A DNA stretch of 13,352 nucleotides, from positions 1 through 13,352 of the forward strand of contig CAMSEX010000026.1 in assembly GCA_947057875.1 (NCBI GenBank). Direction: 5' to 3'. The DNA is from an uncultured Clostridium sp. (lineage in GTDB: Bacteria; Bacillota; Clostridia; TANB77; CAG-508). The notes beneath the pieces were generated by a model that saw nothing but the letters and a program-made list of their open reading frames with translations, was not told the origin of the DNA and made no database searches. Shown here one piece after another: positions 6,088 through 13,352 of this stretch. The stretch's first letter is position 1; the number at the start of each line of letters is the position of its first letter. The translations under genes and the position numbers were made by a program.

Positions 6088-8134
6088 ATGGATTTGAAAA
6101 AGCAAGTTCAGTTTATCAAAGGTGTTGGACCAACCAGAGTAAAACTTTTAAATAAATTAGGAATTAATACATTAGAAGATTTGATTACTTATTATCCGCG
6201 AGAATACGAAGATAGAAGTAAACCAAAGATGATTGACCAAGTTGAAGATGGCGAAGAAGTTTTGATTTGTGCTTATCCAGTTGGGCGAATGAATGAGGTT
6301 CGCATTCGTGGAAACCTTACATTGTGCAAATTAATGGTAAGGGACGAGACGGGAAGCTGCCAAGTTACTTGGTATAATCAACCTTATTTAAAAAATGTTT
6401 TTTCGCAAAATAAGCGTTATAAATTTTATGGGAAAGCCAAAGGCAAATACGGCAAAATTGAGATGCAGTCTCCTGTGTATGAAGAGGCAGAAAGCAACAA
6501 AAATACAGGCAAAATTATTCCAATTTATCCACTGACTTACAGTTTATCACAAAATACAATTCGTAAAATCATGGAAAATGGTGTAGCAGAGGTAAGCGGA
6601 AAATTGCCAGAGACGATGCCACCATATTTCATGCAAAAATATAATTTGTGTGATATCAATACTGCTGTCAAACAAATTCACTTTCCGAATGATTTTGAGC
6701 ACTTTAGAATGGCACGTAAAAGGCTGGTTTTTGAAGAATTGCTGTCAATGCAATTGGCACTTTTAAGTTTAAAAAGTAAATACGAAGTGCAAAGAGAAGG
6801 AATTGCTTTTCCAAAAGAAATTAAAATGTCAGAAATGATAAATCAATTGCCATTTCGATTGACAAAAGCGCAATTAAGAGTACTGGAAGAAATTGATAAA
6901 GATATGGAAAGCTCAAATCCGATGAACCGACTTTTGCAAGGTGATGTTGGCTCACGGAAAAACAATTGTGGCATTGGTGGCTGCTTATAAAGCAGTTAAA
7001 TCTGGATATCAGGCGGTTGTTATGGCACCTACAGCAATTTTAGCAACACAGCATTTGGAAACATTTGAACAAATTTTACCGGACAACGAAATTCGATGTG
7101 AATTATTAGTCAGTGGGATTTCTAAAAAGAAAAAAGAAGCCATTTTAGAACGTTTGCAAAATGGCGAAATTGATATTTTAATTGGGACACATGCGGTTTT
7201 AGAAGAAAATGTTGTTTTTTCAAAACTTGGTTTGGTAGTAACAGATGAGCAACATCGTTTTGGTGTTCGTCAAAGAAGCACGATTGCTGAAAAAGGAAAT
7301 AATCCAGATGTTTTAGTTATGACGGCGACTCCGATTCCAAGGACTCTTGCCTTGATTTTATATGGTGATTTGGACATTTCTATTATTGATGAATTGCCAC
7401 CAAATCGTAAAAAAATTGAAACATATGCAGTACGAAAAGATATGGAAGCTCGTGTCAACAATTTTATTGTTAAAAATATTGATGAGGGAAGACAGTGTTA
7501 TATGGTGTGTCCATTGGTAGAAGAAAATGAGGAAATTGATGCAAAATCTGTTATGGAGCTTGTAGAAATTTATAAAAATCAAGTTTTTACGAATTACCGA
7601 GTGGAATATTTGCATGGAAAAATGCGTCCGAAAGAAAAAGATGAAATTATGGAACGCTTTAAAAATGGTGAAATTGATATTTTGATTTCGACCACAGTTA
7701 TTGAAGTTGGCGTGAATGTGCCAAATAGCAATATCATGGTAATTGAGAATGCAGAACGTTTTGGTCTTGCGCAATTGCATCAGCTACGTGGTAGAGTAGG
7801 AAGAGGCGAATATCAGTCCTATTGTATTTTAAAATATCAAGGAAATTCGCATGTGATTCAAGAAAGAATGAAAGTTATTTCAAGTACCAATGATGGTTTT
7901 GTGATTTCTGAAAAAGATTTGGAACTGCGTGGTTCAGGCGAATTTTTTGGAACAAAGCAACATGGTATTCCAGAATTTAAAATTGCGAATTTATTTGAAG
8001 ATATTGAAACATTAAAACAAATTCAAGCAATTGCACTAGAAATTATTACCAAAGATCCACTTTTGGAAAAACCAGAAAACAAAGAATTTAGGTTATTGGT
8101 TGAAAAAAATTTTCATGGTAGAATTGAAATTTAA
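6088..8134 (+). pseudogene. recG: ATP-dependent DNA helicase RecG, apparent frameshift
   Basis: RecG is a branch-migrating helicase that regresses stalled replication forks and processes Holliday junctions. The reading frame is broken by one extra base at about 6955: frame one covers residues 1-289 (wedge/OB domain and start of the helicase core) and stops at 6990; the rest, to 8134, is in the next frame. Removing the C at 6955 restores GDVGSGKT (Walker A) and a 681-residue protein, the usual RecG length. After the break the motifs are intact: DEQH (386-389), TATPIPRT (412-419), RGRVGRG (567-573) and the C-terminal ELRGSGEFFGTKQHG segment. ATG 6088 is chosen because GGGGGA lies 7 nt upstream; the TTG at 6073 precedes that site. 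Because everything else is conserved, this is either a sequencing error or a very recent mutation. Confidence 0.93.
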
Positions 8135-8162
8135 TAAAATATCATAAATTATAAAAAAACTC

Positions 8163-8191
8163 TTGCAATTTATGGAAAAATATATTAAAAT
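8163..8191 (+). promoter_or_regulatory. Promoter of the carAB leader
   Basis: TTGCAA (8163-8168), a 17-nt spacer and TAAAAT (8186-8191). The start would be near 8198. I find no other promoter between the leader terminator and carA, so carAB probably depends on this one, or on read-through from recG, which has no clear terminator. Confidence 0.6.
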
Positions 8192-8233
8192 AATAAGAAA
8201 GAATATTATACAATAATAAGAGGTTAAAGAAAA

Positions 8234-8353
8234 ATGAAAACAAAGAAATGCTTCAATCAAATAAAAATGGCAAATCATAGAAAAAAAGCTATGATTGATA
8301 AAGCATTTCCATTTTTCTTGAATAGTAATTTTAATAAAACACTAGATTTATAA
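8234..8353 (+). CDS. Possible 39-aa leader peptide ahead of carAB
   Basis: The ORF begins MKTKKCFNQIK and ends FNKTLDL, with AGAGG about 10 nt before its ATG, a moderate binding site. It is basic, with a phenylalanine-rich second half, and resembles no family I know. Its stop codon (8351-8353) lies in the loop of the terminator hairpin (8333-8367), so a ribosome finishing it would cover the hairpin's left arm. That placement suggests a leader peptide in a translation-coupled attenuator rather than a functional protein. It may also be a chance ORF in an A-rich noncoding leader. Confidence 0.4.
   Translation: MKTKKCFNQIKMANHRKKAMIDKAFPFFLNSNFNKTLDL
8245..8309 (+). promoter_or_regulatory. Long leader hairpin upstream of carA
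   Basis: GAAATGCTT (8245-8253) is exactly complementary to AAGCATTTC (8301-8309), and the adjoining CAATCA is complementary to TGATTG (8292-8297), with TAAA-type bases unpaired between. A smaller hairpin, AATCATAG (8273-8280) with CTATGATT (8289-8296), competes for the same inner bases. It is followed at once by a pyrimidine-rich run (8306-8319) and then the terminator, a plausible pause hairpin and pause site. No PyrR-binding loop is recognisable. Confidence 0.5.
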
Positions 8354-8370
8354 TTTAGTGTTTTATTTTT
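8333..8370 (+). terminator. Terminator/attenuator in the carAB leader
   Basis: AATAAAACACTA (8333-8344) pairs perfectly with TAGTGTTTTATT (8356-8367) around an 11-nt loop, and the 3' arm runs into T-rich sequence. The stem is A/T-rich, so termination may be partial. It ends 30 nt before the carA ATG, with no promoter in between, so carAB transcription from the leader promoter must pass it. Confidence 0.65.
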
Positions 8371-8400
8371 GCAAAATAAAAAGTTGGAGAGGATGAAAAA

Positions 8401-9465
8401 ATGGTTGGATATTTGGTTCTAGAAAATGGCGAAATTTTTGAAGGCGAAAGATTTGGAGCAATGGCAGTTGATACGGCTTGTGAAGTAGTTTTTAATACGG
8501 GAATGGCAGGTTATTTAGAGACTTTCACAGATCCCTCATATGCAGGGCAGGGAATTGTGATGACATATCCTTTAATAGGAAATTATGGTGCGATTTCAGA
8601 GGATTTTGAATCTGAAAATATTTGGGCGAAAGCAGTTTTTATTCATGAACTTGCTGAGTTTGATAGCAATTTTAGAAAAGAAGGCAATTTGAATAAATTT
8701 TTAAGAGATTACAAAATACCAGGATTGACCAATATCAATACAAGAAAGTTGACAAGAATTTTGCGAGAGTCGGGTACAATGAAAGGTTATGTAACTTCTG
8801 ATATTAGTAATATGCCTGAAATTATGAAAAAGATAAAAGATTATGAAGTTGGTTATGTTGTAAGGCAAGTGACAACAAAGCAAATGATGTCTTACGGAAA
8901 AAATAATGAAAAGCAAATTGTTTTAATGGACTATGGATTTAAACATAATATTGTGAATTCTCTTTTAAAAAGAGGAATTGGTGTAACAGTTTGTCCATCA
9001 AATATGTCAGCCAATAAAATTTTACAACTAAGACCAGATGGAATTTTGTTGTCAAATGGACCTGGTGATCCACAAACTTGTCGAGAAGAAATTGAAGTCA
9101 TAAAAGATTTGGTAAAAACAGATTTGCCCATTTTTGGGATTTGTTTAGGACATCAATTGATGGCCTTAGCACATGGTTTTCAGTCAGCTAAATTGAAATA
9201 TGGACATCGTGGTCCAAATCATCCAGTGAAAGATTTGAGGACTGGAAAAGTACATATAACTTCCCAAAATCATGGTTACTATATTTTGGATAATAGTGTT
9301 AATCCAGAAATAGCAGAAGTTTCACATATCAATTTGAACGATCGTACTGTAGAGGGAATTCGTTACAAAAATAAAAAGATTGCGACTGTGCAATTTCATC
9401 CAGAGGCATGTCCAGGACCACAGGACTCGTCGTATTTGTTTGATGAATTTGTGGCAAGTCTTTAA
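8401..9465 (+). CDS. carA: Carbamoyl-phosphate synthase small (glutaminase) subunit
   Basis: CarA hydrolyses glutamine and channels ammonia to CarB for carbamoyl phosphate synthesis, serving pyrimidines and arginine. The 354-residue protein has the N-terminal CarA domain (VFNTGMAGYLET, TDPSYAGQ, YPLIGNYG at about 30-63) and a class I glutamine amidotransferase domain from about residue 171. The catalytic triad is complete: Cys248 in GICLGHQ, and His333 and Glu335 in QFHPEACPGP. The oxyanion loop LSNGPGDP is at 217-224. GGAGAGGA precedes the ATG by about 8 nt. It follows a likely attenuator, and carB follows after an unusually long 155-nt gap filled by GC-rich hairpins. Confidence 0.97.
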   Translation: MVGYLVLENGEIFEGERFGAMAVDTACEVVFNTGMAGYLETFTDPSYAGQGIVMTYPLIGNYGAISEDFESENIWAKAVFIHELAEFDSNFRKEGNLNKFLRDYKIPGLTNINTRKLTRILRESGTMKGYVTSDISNMPEIMKKIKDYEVGYVVRQVTTKQMMSYGKNNEKQIVLMDYGFKHNIVNSLLKRGIGVTVCPSNMSANKILQLRPDGILLSNGPGDPQTCREEIEVIKDLVKTDLPIFGICLGHQLMALAHGFQSAKLKYGHRGPNHPVKDLRTGKVHITSQNHGYYILDNSVNPEIAEVSHINLNDRTVEGIRYKNKKIATVQFHPEACPGPQDSSYLFDEFVASL

Positions 9466-9477
9466 AAAGAGATTATG

Positions 9478-9582
9478 GAGGGAACTCTGTTCCCCTCAAC
9501 CCCAGTGCCTCAGCCGGCGAGGCATTGGTCTGCCAGATTGGGTGCTGTGCAACTGTTGTATAATCCGCGCGATAAGCGCGCG
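9478..9582. repeat. GC-rich triple-hairpin block between carA and carB
   Basis: Three hairpins stand in a row. The first is GAGGGAAC/GTTCCCCTC (9478-9485 with 9489-9497, one bulged C). The second is CCAGTGCCTC/GAGGCATTGG (9502-9511 with 9519-9528, 10 bp with one G-U). The third is CGCGCG/CGCGCG (9566-9571 with 9577-9582, loop ATAAG). By my count the stretch 9477-9590 is about 60% G+C, while both flanking genes are strongly A/T-rich. It encodes no convincing protein. The composition and stem density suggest an inserted palindromic repeat (REP- or MITE-like) or a structured RNA processed between carA and carB. No T-run follows any stem, so it is not a standard terminator. Confidence 0.6.
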
Positions 9583-9620
9583 AGTGGGAATTTTAGATAA
9601 AGCGAATGGGAGGAATAAAA

Positions 9621-12600
9621 ATGCCAAAAAATAATGAAATAAAAAAAGTATTAGTGATTGGCTCTGGTCCAATTATTATTGGACAGGCAGCGGAGTTTGA
9701 TTATGCAGGAACACAAGCATGTCGAGAATTGAAAAAAGAAGGAATTGAAGTTGTTCTAATTAATTCTAATCCAGCTACGATAATGACAGATAAAAATATG
9801 GCAGATAAAATTTACATAGAGCCATTAACTCTTACAACTGTGAAAAAAGTTATTGAAAAAGAACATCCAGATAGTATTTTGCCAAATCTTGGAGGACAGA
9901 CTGGATTAAATCTTGCTATGGAATTGGCAGAATGTGGATTTTTGGCAGAGCATAATGTGCGTCTTTTGGGTACGGGAACAGAAGGTATCAAGAATGCGGA
10001 AGATAGGCAAGCATTTAAAGATATGATGGAATCCATTCATGAGCCATGTATTAGTAGCAAAGTTGTGGAAACGGTAGAAGATGCAGTAGAATTCACAAAC
10101 CAAATAGGTTTGCCAGTGATTATTCGTCCTGCCTATACATTAGGAGGTACAGGTGGAGGAATTGCGTACACGATGGAAGAATTAGAGGAAATTGCTAATT
10201 CTGGAATTCATATGTCACGAGTTGGGCAAATTTTGGTAGAAAAATGCATTAGTGGATGGAAAGAAGTGGAATATGAGGTAATGCGTGACAGTAGCGGAAA
10301 TTGTATTACCATTTGTAATATGGAAAATATTGACCCAGTTGGGGTACATACTGGGGACAGTATTGTGATTGCGCCTTCACAAACTTTAGCAGATAAGGAA
10401 TACCAAATGCTTCGTACATCAGCGATTAAAATTATTTCAGCATTGAAAATTGAAGGTGGATGTAATGTGCAATTTGCATTAAATCCAAATAGTTTTGAAT
10501 ATGCAGTCATTGAGGTAAATCCTAGGGTAAGTCGTTCGTCAGCTTTAGCTTCTAAAGCAACTGGTTATCCGATTGCAAAAGTGGCAACAAAAATTGCCCT
10601 TGGTTATACATTAGACGAAATTAAAAACGAAGTCACAGGCAAAACGTATGCTTGTTTTGAACCAGTTTTAGACTATGTAGTGGTTAAAATTCCGAAATGG
10701 CCATTTAAGAAGTTTTTAACAGCCAATCGAACACTTGGAACGCAGATGAAAGCAACAGGCGAAGTGATGGCAATTGCGCCAAATTTGGAAGCAGGACTAA
10801 TGAAGGCTATTCGCTCGTTAGAAGAAAATATGGATAGTTTTATGATGCCAGGATTGGCAGATTTAGAAAAAGAGGAAATTTTAGAAAAACTAAAAGATGT
10901 AGATAATGACCGAATTTTTGTGATTGCAGAAGCCATTAGACGTGAAATTTCAGTGGAGAAAATTCATGAAATTACGACGATTGACCGATTTTTTATTGGT
11001 TGCATTTACAAAATTGTTCGTATGGAAAATGAGCTTGCGATTAATGAAATGAATCCAAAAATGTTGTTAAAAGCGAAAAAAATGGGATTTACAGATAAAG
11101 TGATTTCTATTTTGAGTGGTATGTCAGAAGATGAAATTTGGAAAATGCGAGAAGATAATGGGATTGTTGCAAATTTCAAAATGGTAGACACATGTGCTGC
11201 GGAATTTGAAGCAAAAACACCATATTATTATTCAAGTTACGATGAAGAAAATGAAGCAAAGAAAAGTGATAAAAGAAAGATAATGGTGCTTGGTTCTGGA
11301 CCAATTCGTATTGGGCAGGGAATTGAATTTGATTATTGCAGTGTGCATGGTGTTTGGGCACTGAAGAAGTTAGGTTTTGAGACAATTATTGTCAATAATA
11401 ATCCAGAAACAGTAAGTACAGATTTTGATATTGCTGATAAATTGTATTTTGAACCACTTACACCAGAAGATGTCAAAAATATTGTGGATGCAGAAAAACC
11501 AGAAGGTGCTATTGTACAATTTGGTGGGCAAACAGCGATTAAATTGACAAAAGCATTGTCTGACATGGGGGTAAAAATTATTGGAACAAGTGCAGAAAAT
11601 ATGGATCGTGCAGAAGACAGAAAAGAGTTTGATGAAGCACTTAATAATTGTGGTATTTTGCGTCCAAAAGGAAGCACAATTTATACAGTTGGAGAGGCAA
11701 AAGAAGTAGCCAATAGTCTTGGCTATCCTGTTCTTGTTCGACCTTCCTATGTGTTAGGTGGTCAAGGAATGGCAATTGCATATGATGATAATGAAATTGA
11801 AAGCTATATTAATGAAATTAATACAGTTACACAGGAGCATCCAATTTTGGTGGATAAATACATGCTTGGTAAAGAGTTGGAAGTAGATGCCATTTGTGAT
11901 GGTAAAAATGTGTTGATTCCGGGGATTATGGAGCATTTGGAAAGAGCGGGTGTACATTCTGGAGATAGTATTTCGGTGTATCCGACACAAAGTGTGGCAG
12001 AACATCATCAGGCGAAAATTATTGAGTACACAGAAAAAATTGCGAAAGAGCTAAATATTATTGGAATGTTGAATATTCAGTTTATTATTTCTAATGATGA
12101 GGTGTATATTATTGAAGTAAATCCACGTTCGAGCAGAACAGTTCCTTACATTAGCAAGGTAACCAATTTGCCAATGATTGATATTGCAACTCGTGTTATG
12201 TTTGGGGAGAGTCTAAGTGATATGGAATATGGAACTGGTGTGTGGAGAAGAAGCGATTATGTTTGTGTGAAAATGCCAATTTTTTCATTTGAAAAAATTA
12301 AGAATGCGGATACAAGTCTGGGACCTGAGATGAAGTCAACAGGCGAAGTTTTGGGAGTGGATAGAGAATTTCATAATGCGATTTTAAAGGCATTTATTGC
12401 AAGTGGAGCCAATGTTTCTAGTCATGGGGCAATTTTAATTACGGTTCGCAATAAAGATAAAGAAGAAATGTTGCCATTGGCACAGAAGTTTGCAGGAAAA
12501 GGTTTTGAGATTTTTGCGACATCAGGTACAGCAAATTTCTTGGCATCACATGGTATTAATAGCACAGCGGTTGAGAAAATTTGGGAAGGAAAAGATAGCA

Positions 12601-12818
12601 TTATTGATTTGATTCAATCTGGCAGAATTAATTTTGTGATTAATACACCAACTAAAGGAAAAGAGTCAAACCGTGATGGCTTTAAGATTAGAAGAACAGC
12701 GGTAGAATGTAAAATTCCGTGCTTTACTTCGCTTGATACAGTCAATGCTTTGTATACAGCGATTGAGAATGAAATGAAAGAGGAATATTTGGAAGTTGTC
12801 AATATTGTAGAAATTTAA
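9621..12818 (+). CDS. carB: Carbamoyl-phosphate synthase large subunit
   Basis: CarB makes carbamoyl phosphate from bicarbonate, ammonia and two ATP. The 1065-residue protein shows the expected internal duplication. Half one starts with GSGPIIIGQ (14-22) and carries the ATP-grasp motifs RPAYTLGGTGGG (169-180) and IEVNPRVSRSSAL (297-309). Half two starts with GSGPIRIGQ near 558, with RPSYVLGGQGMAI and IEVNPRSSRTVPY. The C-terminal allosteric MGS-like domain runs from about 930, including ILITVRNKD and the effector-type ATSGTANFL segment. ATG 9621 is chosen because GGGAGG lies 6 nt upstream; the ATG at 9606 lies before that site and would add five residues. The gene ends at a clean terminator. 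Confidence 0.97.
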   Translation: MPKNNEIKKVLVIGSGPIIIGQAAEFDYAGTQACRELKKEGIEVVLINSNPATIMTDKNMADKIYIEPLTLTTVKKVIEKEHPDSILPNLGGQTGLNLAMELAECGFLAEHNVRLLGTGTEGIKNAEDRQAFKDMMESIHEPCISSKVVETVEDAVEFTNQIGLPVIIRPAYTLGGTGGGIAYTMEELEEIANSGIHMSRVGQILVEKCISGWKEVEYEVMRDSSGNCITICNMENIDPVGVHTGDSIVIAPSQTLADKEYQMLRTSAIKIISALKIEGGCNVQFALNPNSFEYAVIEVNPRVSRSSALASKATGYPIAKVATKIALGYTLDEIKNEVTGKTYACFEPVLDYVVVKIPKWPFKKFLTANRTLGTQMKATGEVMAIAPNLEAGLMKAIRSLEENMDSFMMPGLADLEKEEILEKLKDVDNDRIFVIAEAIRREISVEKIHEITTIDRFFIGCIYKIVRMENELAINEMNPKMLLKAKKMGFTDKVISILSGMSEDEIWKMREDNGIVANFKMVDTCAAEFEAKTPYYYSSYDEENEAKKSDKRKIMVLGSGPIRIGQGIEFDYCSVHGVWALKKLGFETIIVNNNPETVSTDFDIADKLYFEPLTPEDVKNIVDAEKPEGAIVQFGGQTAIKLTKALSDMGVKIIGTSAENMDRAEDRKEFDEALNNCGILRPKGSTIYTVGEAKEVANSLGYPVLVRPSYVLGGQGMAIAYDDNEIESYINEINTVTQEHPILVDKYMLGKELEVDAICDGKNVLIPGIMEHLERAGVHSGDSISVYPTQSVAEHHQAKIIEYTEKIAKELNIIGMLNIQFIISNDEVYIIEVNPRSSRTVPYISKVTNLPMIDIATRVMFGESLSDMEYGTGVWRRSDYVCVKMPIFSFEKIKNADTSLGPEMKSTGEVLGVDREFHNAILKAFIASGANVSSHGAILITVRNKDKEEMLPLAQKFAGKGFEIFATSGTANFLASHGINSTAVEKIWEGKDSIIDLIQSGRINFVINTPTKGKESNRDGFKIRRTAVECKIPCFTSLDTVNALYTAIENEMKEEYLEVVNIVEI

Positions 12819-12828
12819 GATAAAAAAT

Positions 12829-12851
12829 GACCGTCAAAAACGGTCTTTTTT
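12829..12851 (+). terminator. Rho-independent terminator of carAB
   Basis: GACCGT (12829-12834) pairs with ACGGTC (12840-12845) around the loop CAAAA, followed by six T residues (12846-12851) and preceded by a run of A residues. It begins 10 nt after the carB stop codon. Confidence 0.9.
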
Positions 12852-12894
12852 ATATCATAAGAAAAATAAAAAAGTTACTACTAAGATTGTATAA

Positions 12895-12910
12895 AAAATG
12901 ACGTCATTTT
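12895..12910. promoter_or_regulatory. 16-bp perfect palindrome upstream of the pilin-like gene
   Basis: AAAATGACGTCATTTT is a perfect 16-bp palindrome with core TGACGTCA. It lies about 76 bp before the pilin-like ATG. It overlaps ATGACG (12898-12903), which could act as a weak -35 box 18 nt ahead of a TATAAT at 12922-12927, a position suited to a repressor or activator site. The regulator is not identifiable here. Confidence 0.4.
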
Positions 12911-12931
12911 ATTTGGCACCTTATAATTTTT

Positions 12932-12960
12932 TTTATTTTGATGTAAACTAACTTTATAAT
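12932..12960 (+). promoter_or_regulatory. Probable promoter of the pilin-like gene
   Basis: A perfect TATAAT (12955-12960) is preceded at 17 nt by a weak -35, TTTATT (12932-12937). A second TATAAT at 12922-12927, with ATGACG as -35, is an alternative. Either start point gives a short leader ahead of the start codon at 12986. A weak -35 would fit dependence on an activator. Confidence 0.45.
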
Positions 12961-12985
12961 AAAAAAGAAAGAAGGGAAACAAAAG

Positions 12986-13352
12986 ATGTTGAAAGAAAAT
13001 GTTATTTACAAAAAAAGCAACAAAGGAATCACGTTGATTGCACTTGTGATAACCATTATTGTACTATTGATTTTAGCAGGTGTATCAATTAATTTGGTAG
13101 CAGGTAGCAACGGTATTTTAGGAAAGGCGCAAAAAGCAGTAGATGTAAACAATATGGCTCAAATTAAGGAAGAAATTGAATTAAAAATTGCAGAATTGCA
13201 AATGGATTATTATATGACAAATAATAATTTTGCAAACGCAAATGATTATGTGAAAGCAGAATTAGAAAAAGGAGTAGAGCTTCCAAGTGGAGCAGTCATT
13301 ACAACAGATAGCAGTGGAAACTTGAACTATGATGGAATGCAAATAGGAACCT
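12986..13352 (+). CDS. Type IV pilin-like protein, 3' end beyond the window
   Basis: The first 122 residues are visible. A short basic leader ends in KG, followed by the hydrophobic helix ITLIALVITIIVLLILAGV, the class III (prepilin) signal: a prepilin peptidase would cut after Gly14 and methylate Ile15. After it come SNGILGKAQKAV and a long amphipathic helix rich in Lys and Glu, then a segment resembling a pilin head. Mature position 5, usually Glu, is Ala here; this ITLIALV form is common in clostridial prepilin-like proteins. GAAGGGA lies about 9 nt before the ATG. The product could be a major or minor pseudopilin or a surface protein that only borrows the signal; the missing C-terminus prevents a choice. 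Confidence 0.85.
   Translation, partial: MLKENVIYKKSNKGITLIALVITIIVLLILAGVSINLVAGSNGILGKAQKAVDVNNMAQIKEEIELKIAELQMDYYMTNNNFANANDYVKAELEKGVELPSGAVITTDSSGNLNYDGMQIGT

Noticed and set aside
6955..6965. Programmed ribosomal frameshift in recG at GAAAAAC
   Set aside because: That heptamer would favour a -1 shift, but joining the two recG frames needs +1. The UCA codon before CGG would re-pair poorly in the +1 frame. No stimulatory structure is evident.
7358..7780. 140-codon minus-strand ORF inside recG
   Set aside because: It is antisense to conserved helicase motifs, which fully explain the sequence. There is no promoter or binding site.
8198..8370. PyrR-binding attenuator ahead of carA
   Set aside because: Only a GAGGTT fragment resembles the PyrR consensus, and it coincides with the leader ORF's binding site. 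The conserved loop and antiterminator layout are missing.
9380..9634. 84-codon ORF overlapping the carA end and the GC-rich block
   Set aside because: It overlaps carA in another frame, has no binding site of its own, and its translation across the hairpins has no recognisable domain. It is a shadow ORF.

Overview
The window is about two-thirds A+T, uses TGA as a stop codon (purC ends in TGA, so this is not the mycoplasma code), has AGGAGG-type ribosome binding sites and near-consensus TTGACA/TATAAT promoters. Together with the Gram-positive style of its PurE, PurN, Pta and CarA proteins, this points to a low-GC Firmicute, most likely an uncultured clostridial-type lineage. It is chromosomal and mostly housekeeping.

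Layout, left to right: the 3' end of a tRNA-Gly(UCC) gene; a lone predicted lipoprotein gene with its own promoter and terminator; a bidirectional terminator; a three-gene minus-strand purine operon purE-purC-purN; a divergent promoter region; pta (phosphotransacetylase) followed closely by an AI-2E/PerM-family membrane protein gene; a 41-codon monocistronic small ORF with a strong promoter and ribosome binding site; recG, whose reading frame is broken by one extra base inside the Walker A motif; a structured leader carrying a 39-codon ORF and a terminator; carA and carB, separated by an unusual GC-rich block of hairpins; a terminator; and the start of a type IV pilin-like gene that runs off the window.

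Functionally, the purine operon supplies GAR transformylase, AIR carboxylation and SAICAR synthesis, while carAB supplies carbamoyl phosphate for pyrimidines and arginine. The other purine genes (purF, purM, purD, purH and so on) are not here. Pta links acetyl-CoA and acetyl phosphate; no ackA is present in the window.

No convincing new multi-gene system is visible. The items most worth a second look are: (1) the carAB leader, whose leader ORF ends inside a terminator hairpin after a pyrimidine-rich stretch, an architecture like the UTP-sensitive attenuator of E. coli pyrBI; (2) the GC-rich triple-hairpin block between carA and carB; (3) the recG frameshift exactly at the ATP-binding loop; (4) the small 41-codon gene; and (5) a 16-bp perfect palindrome ahead of the pilin-like gene.
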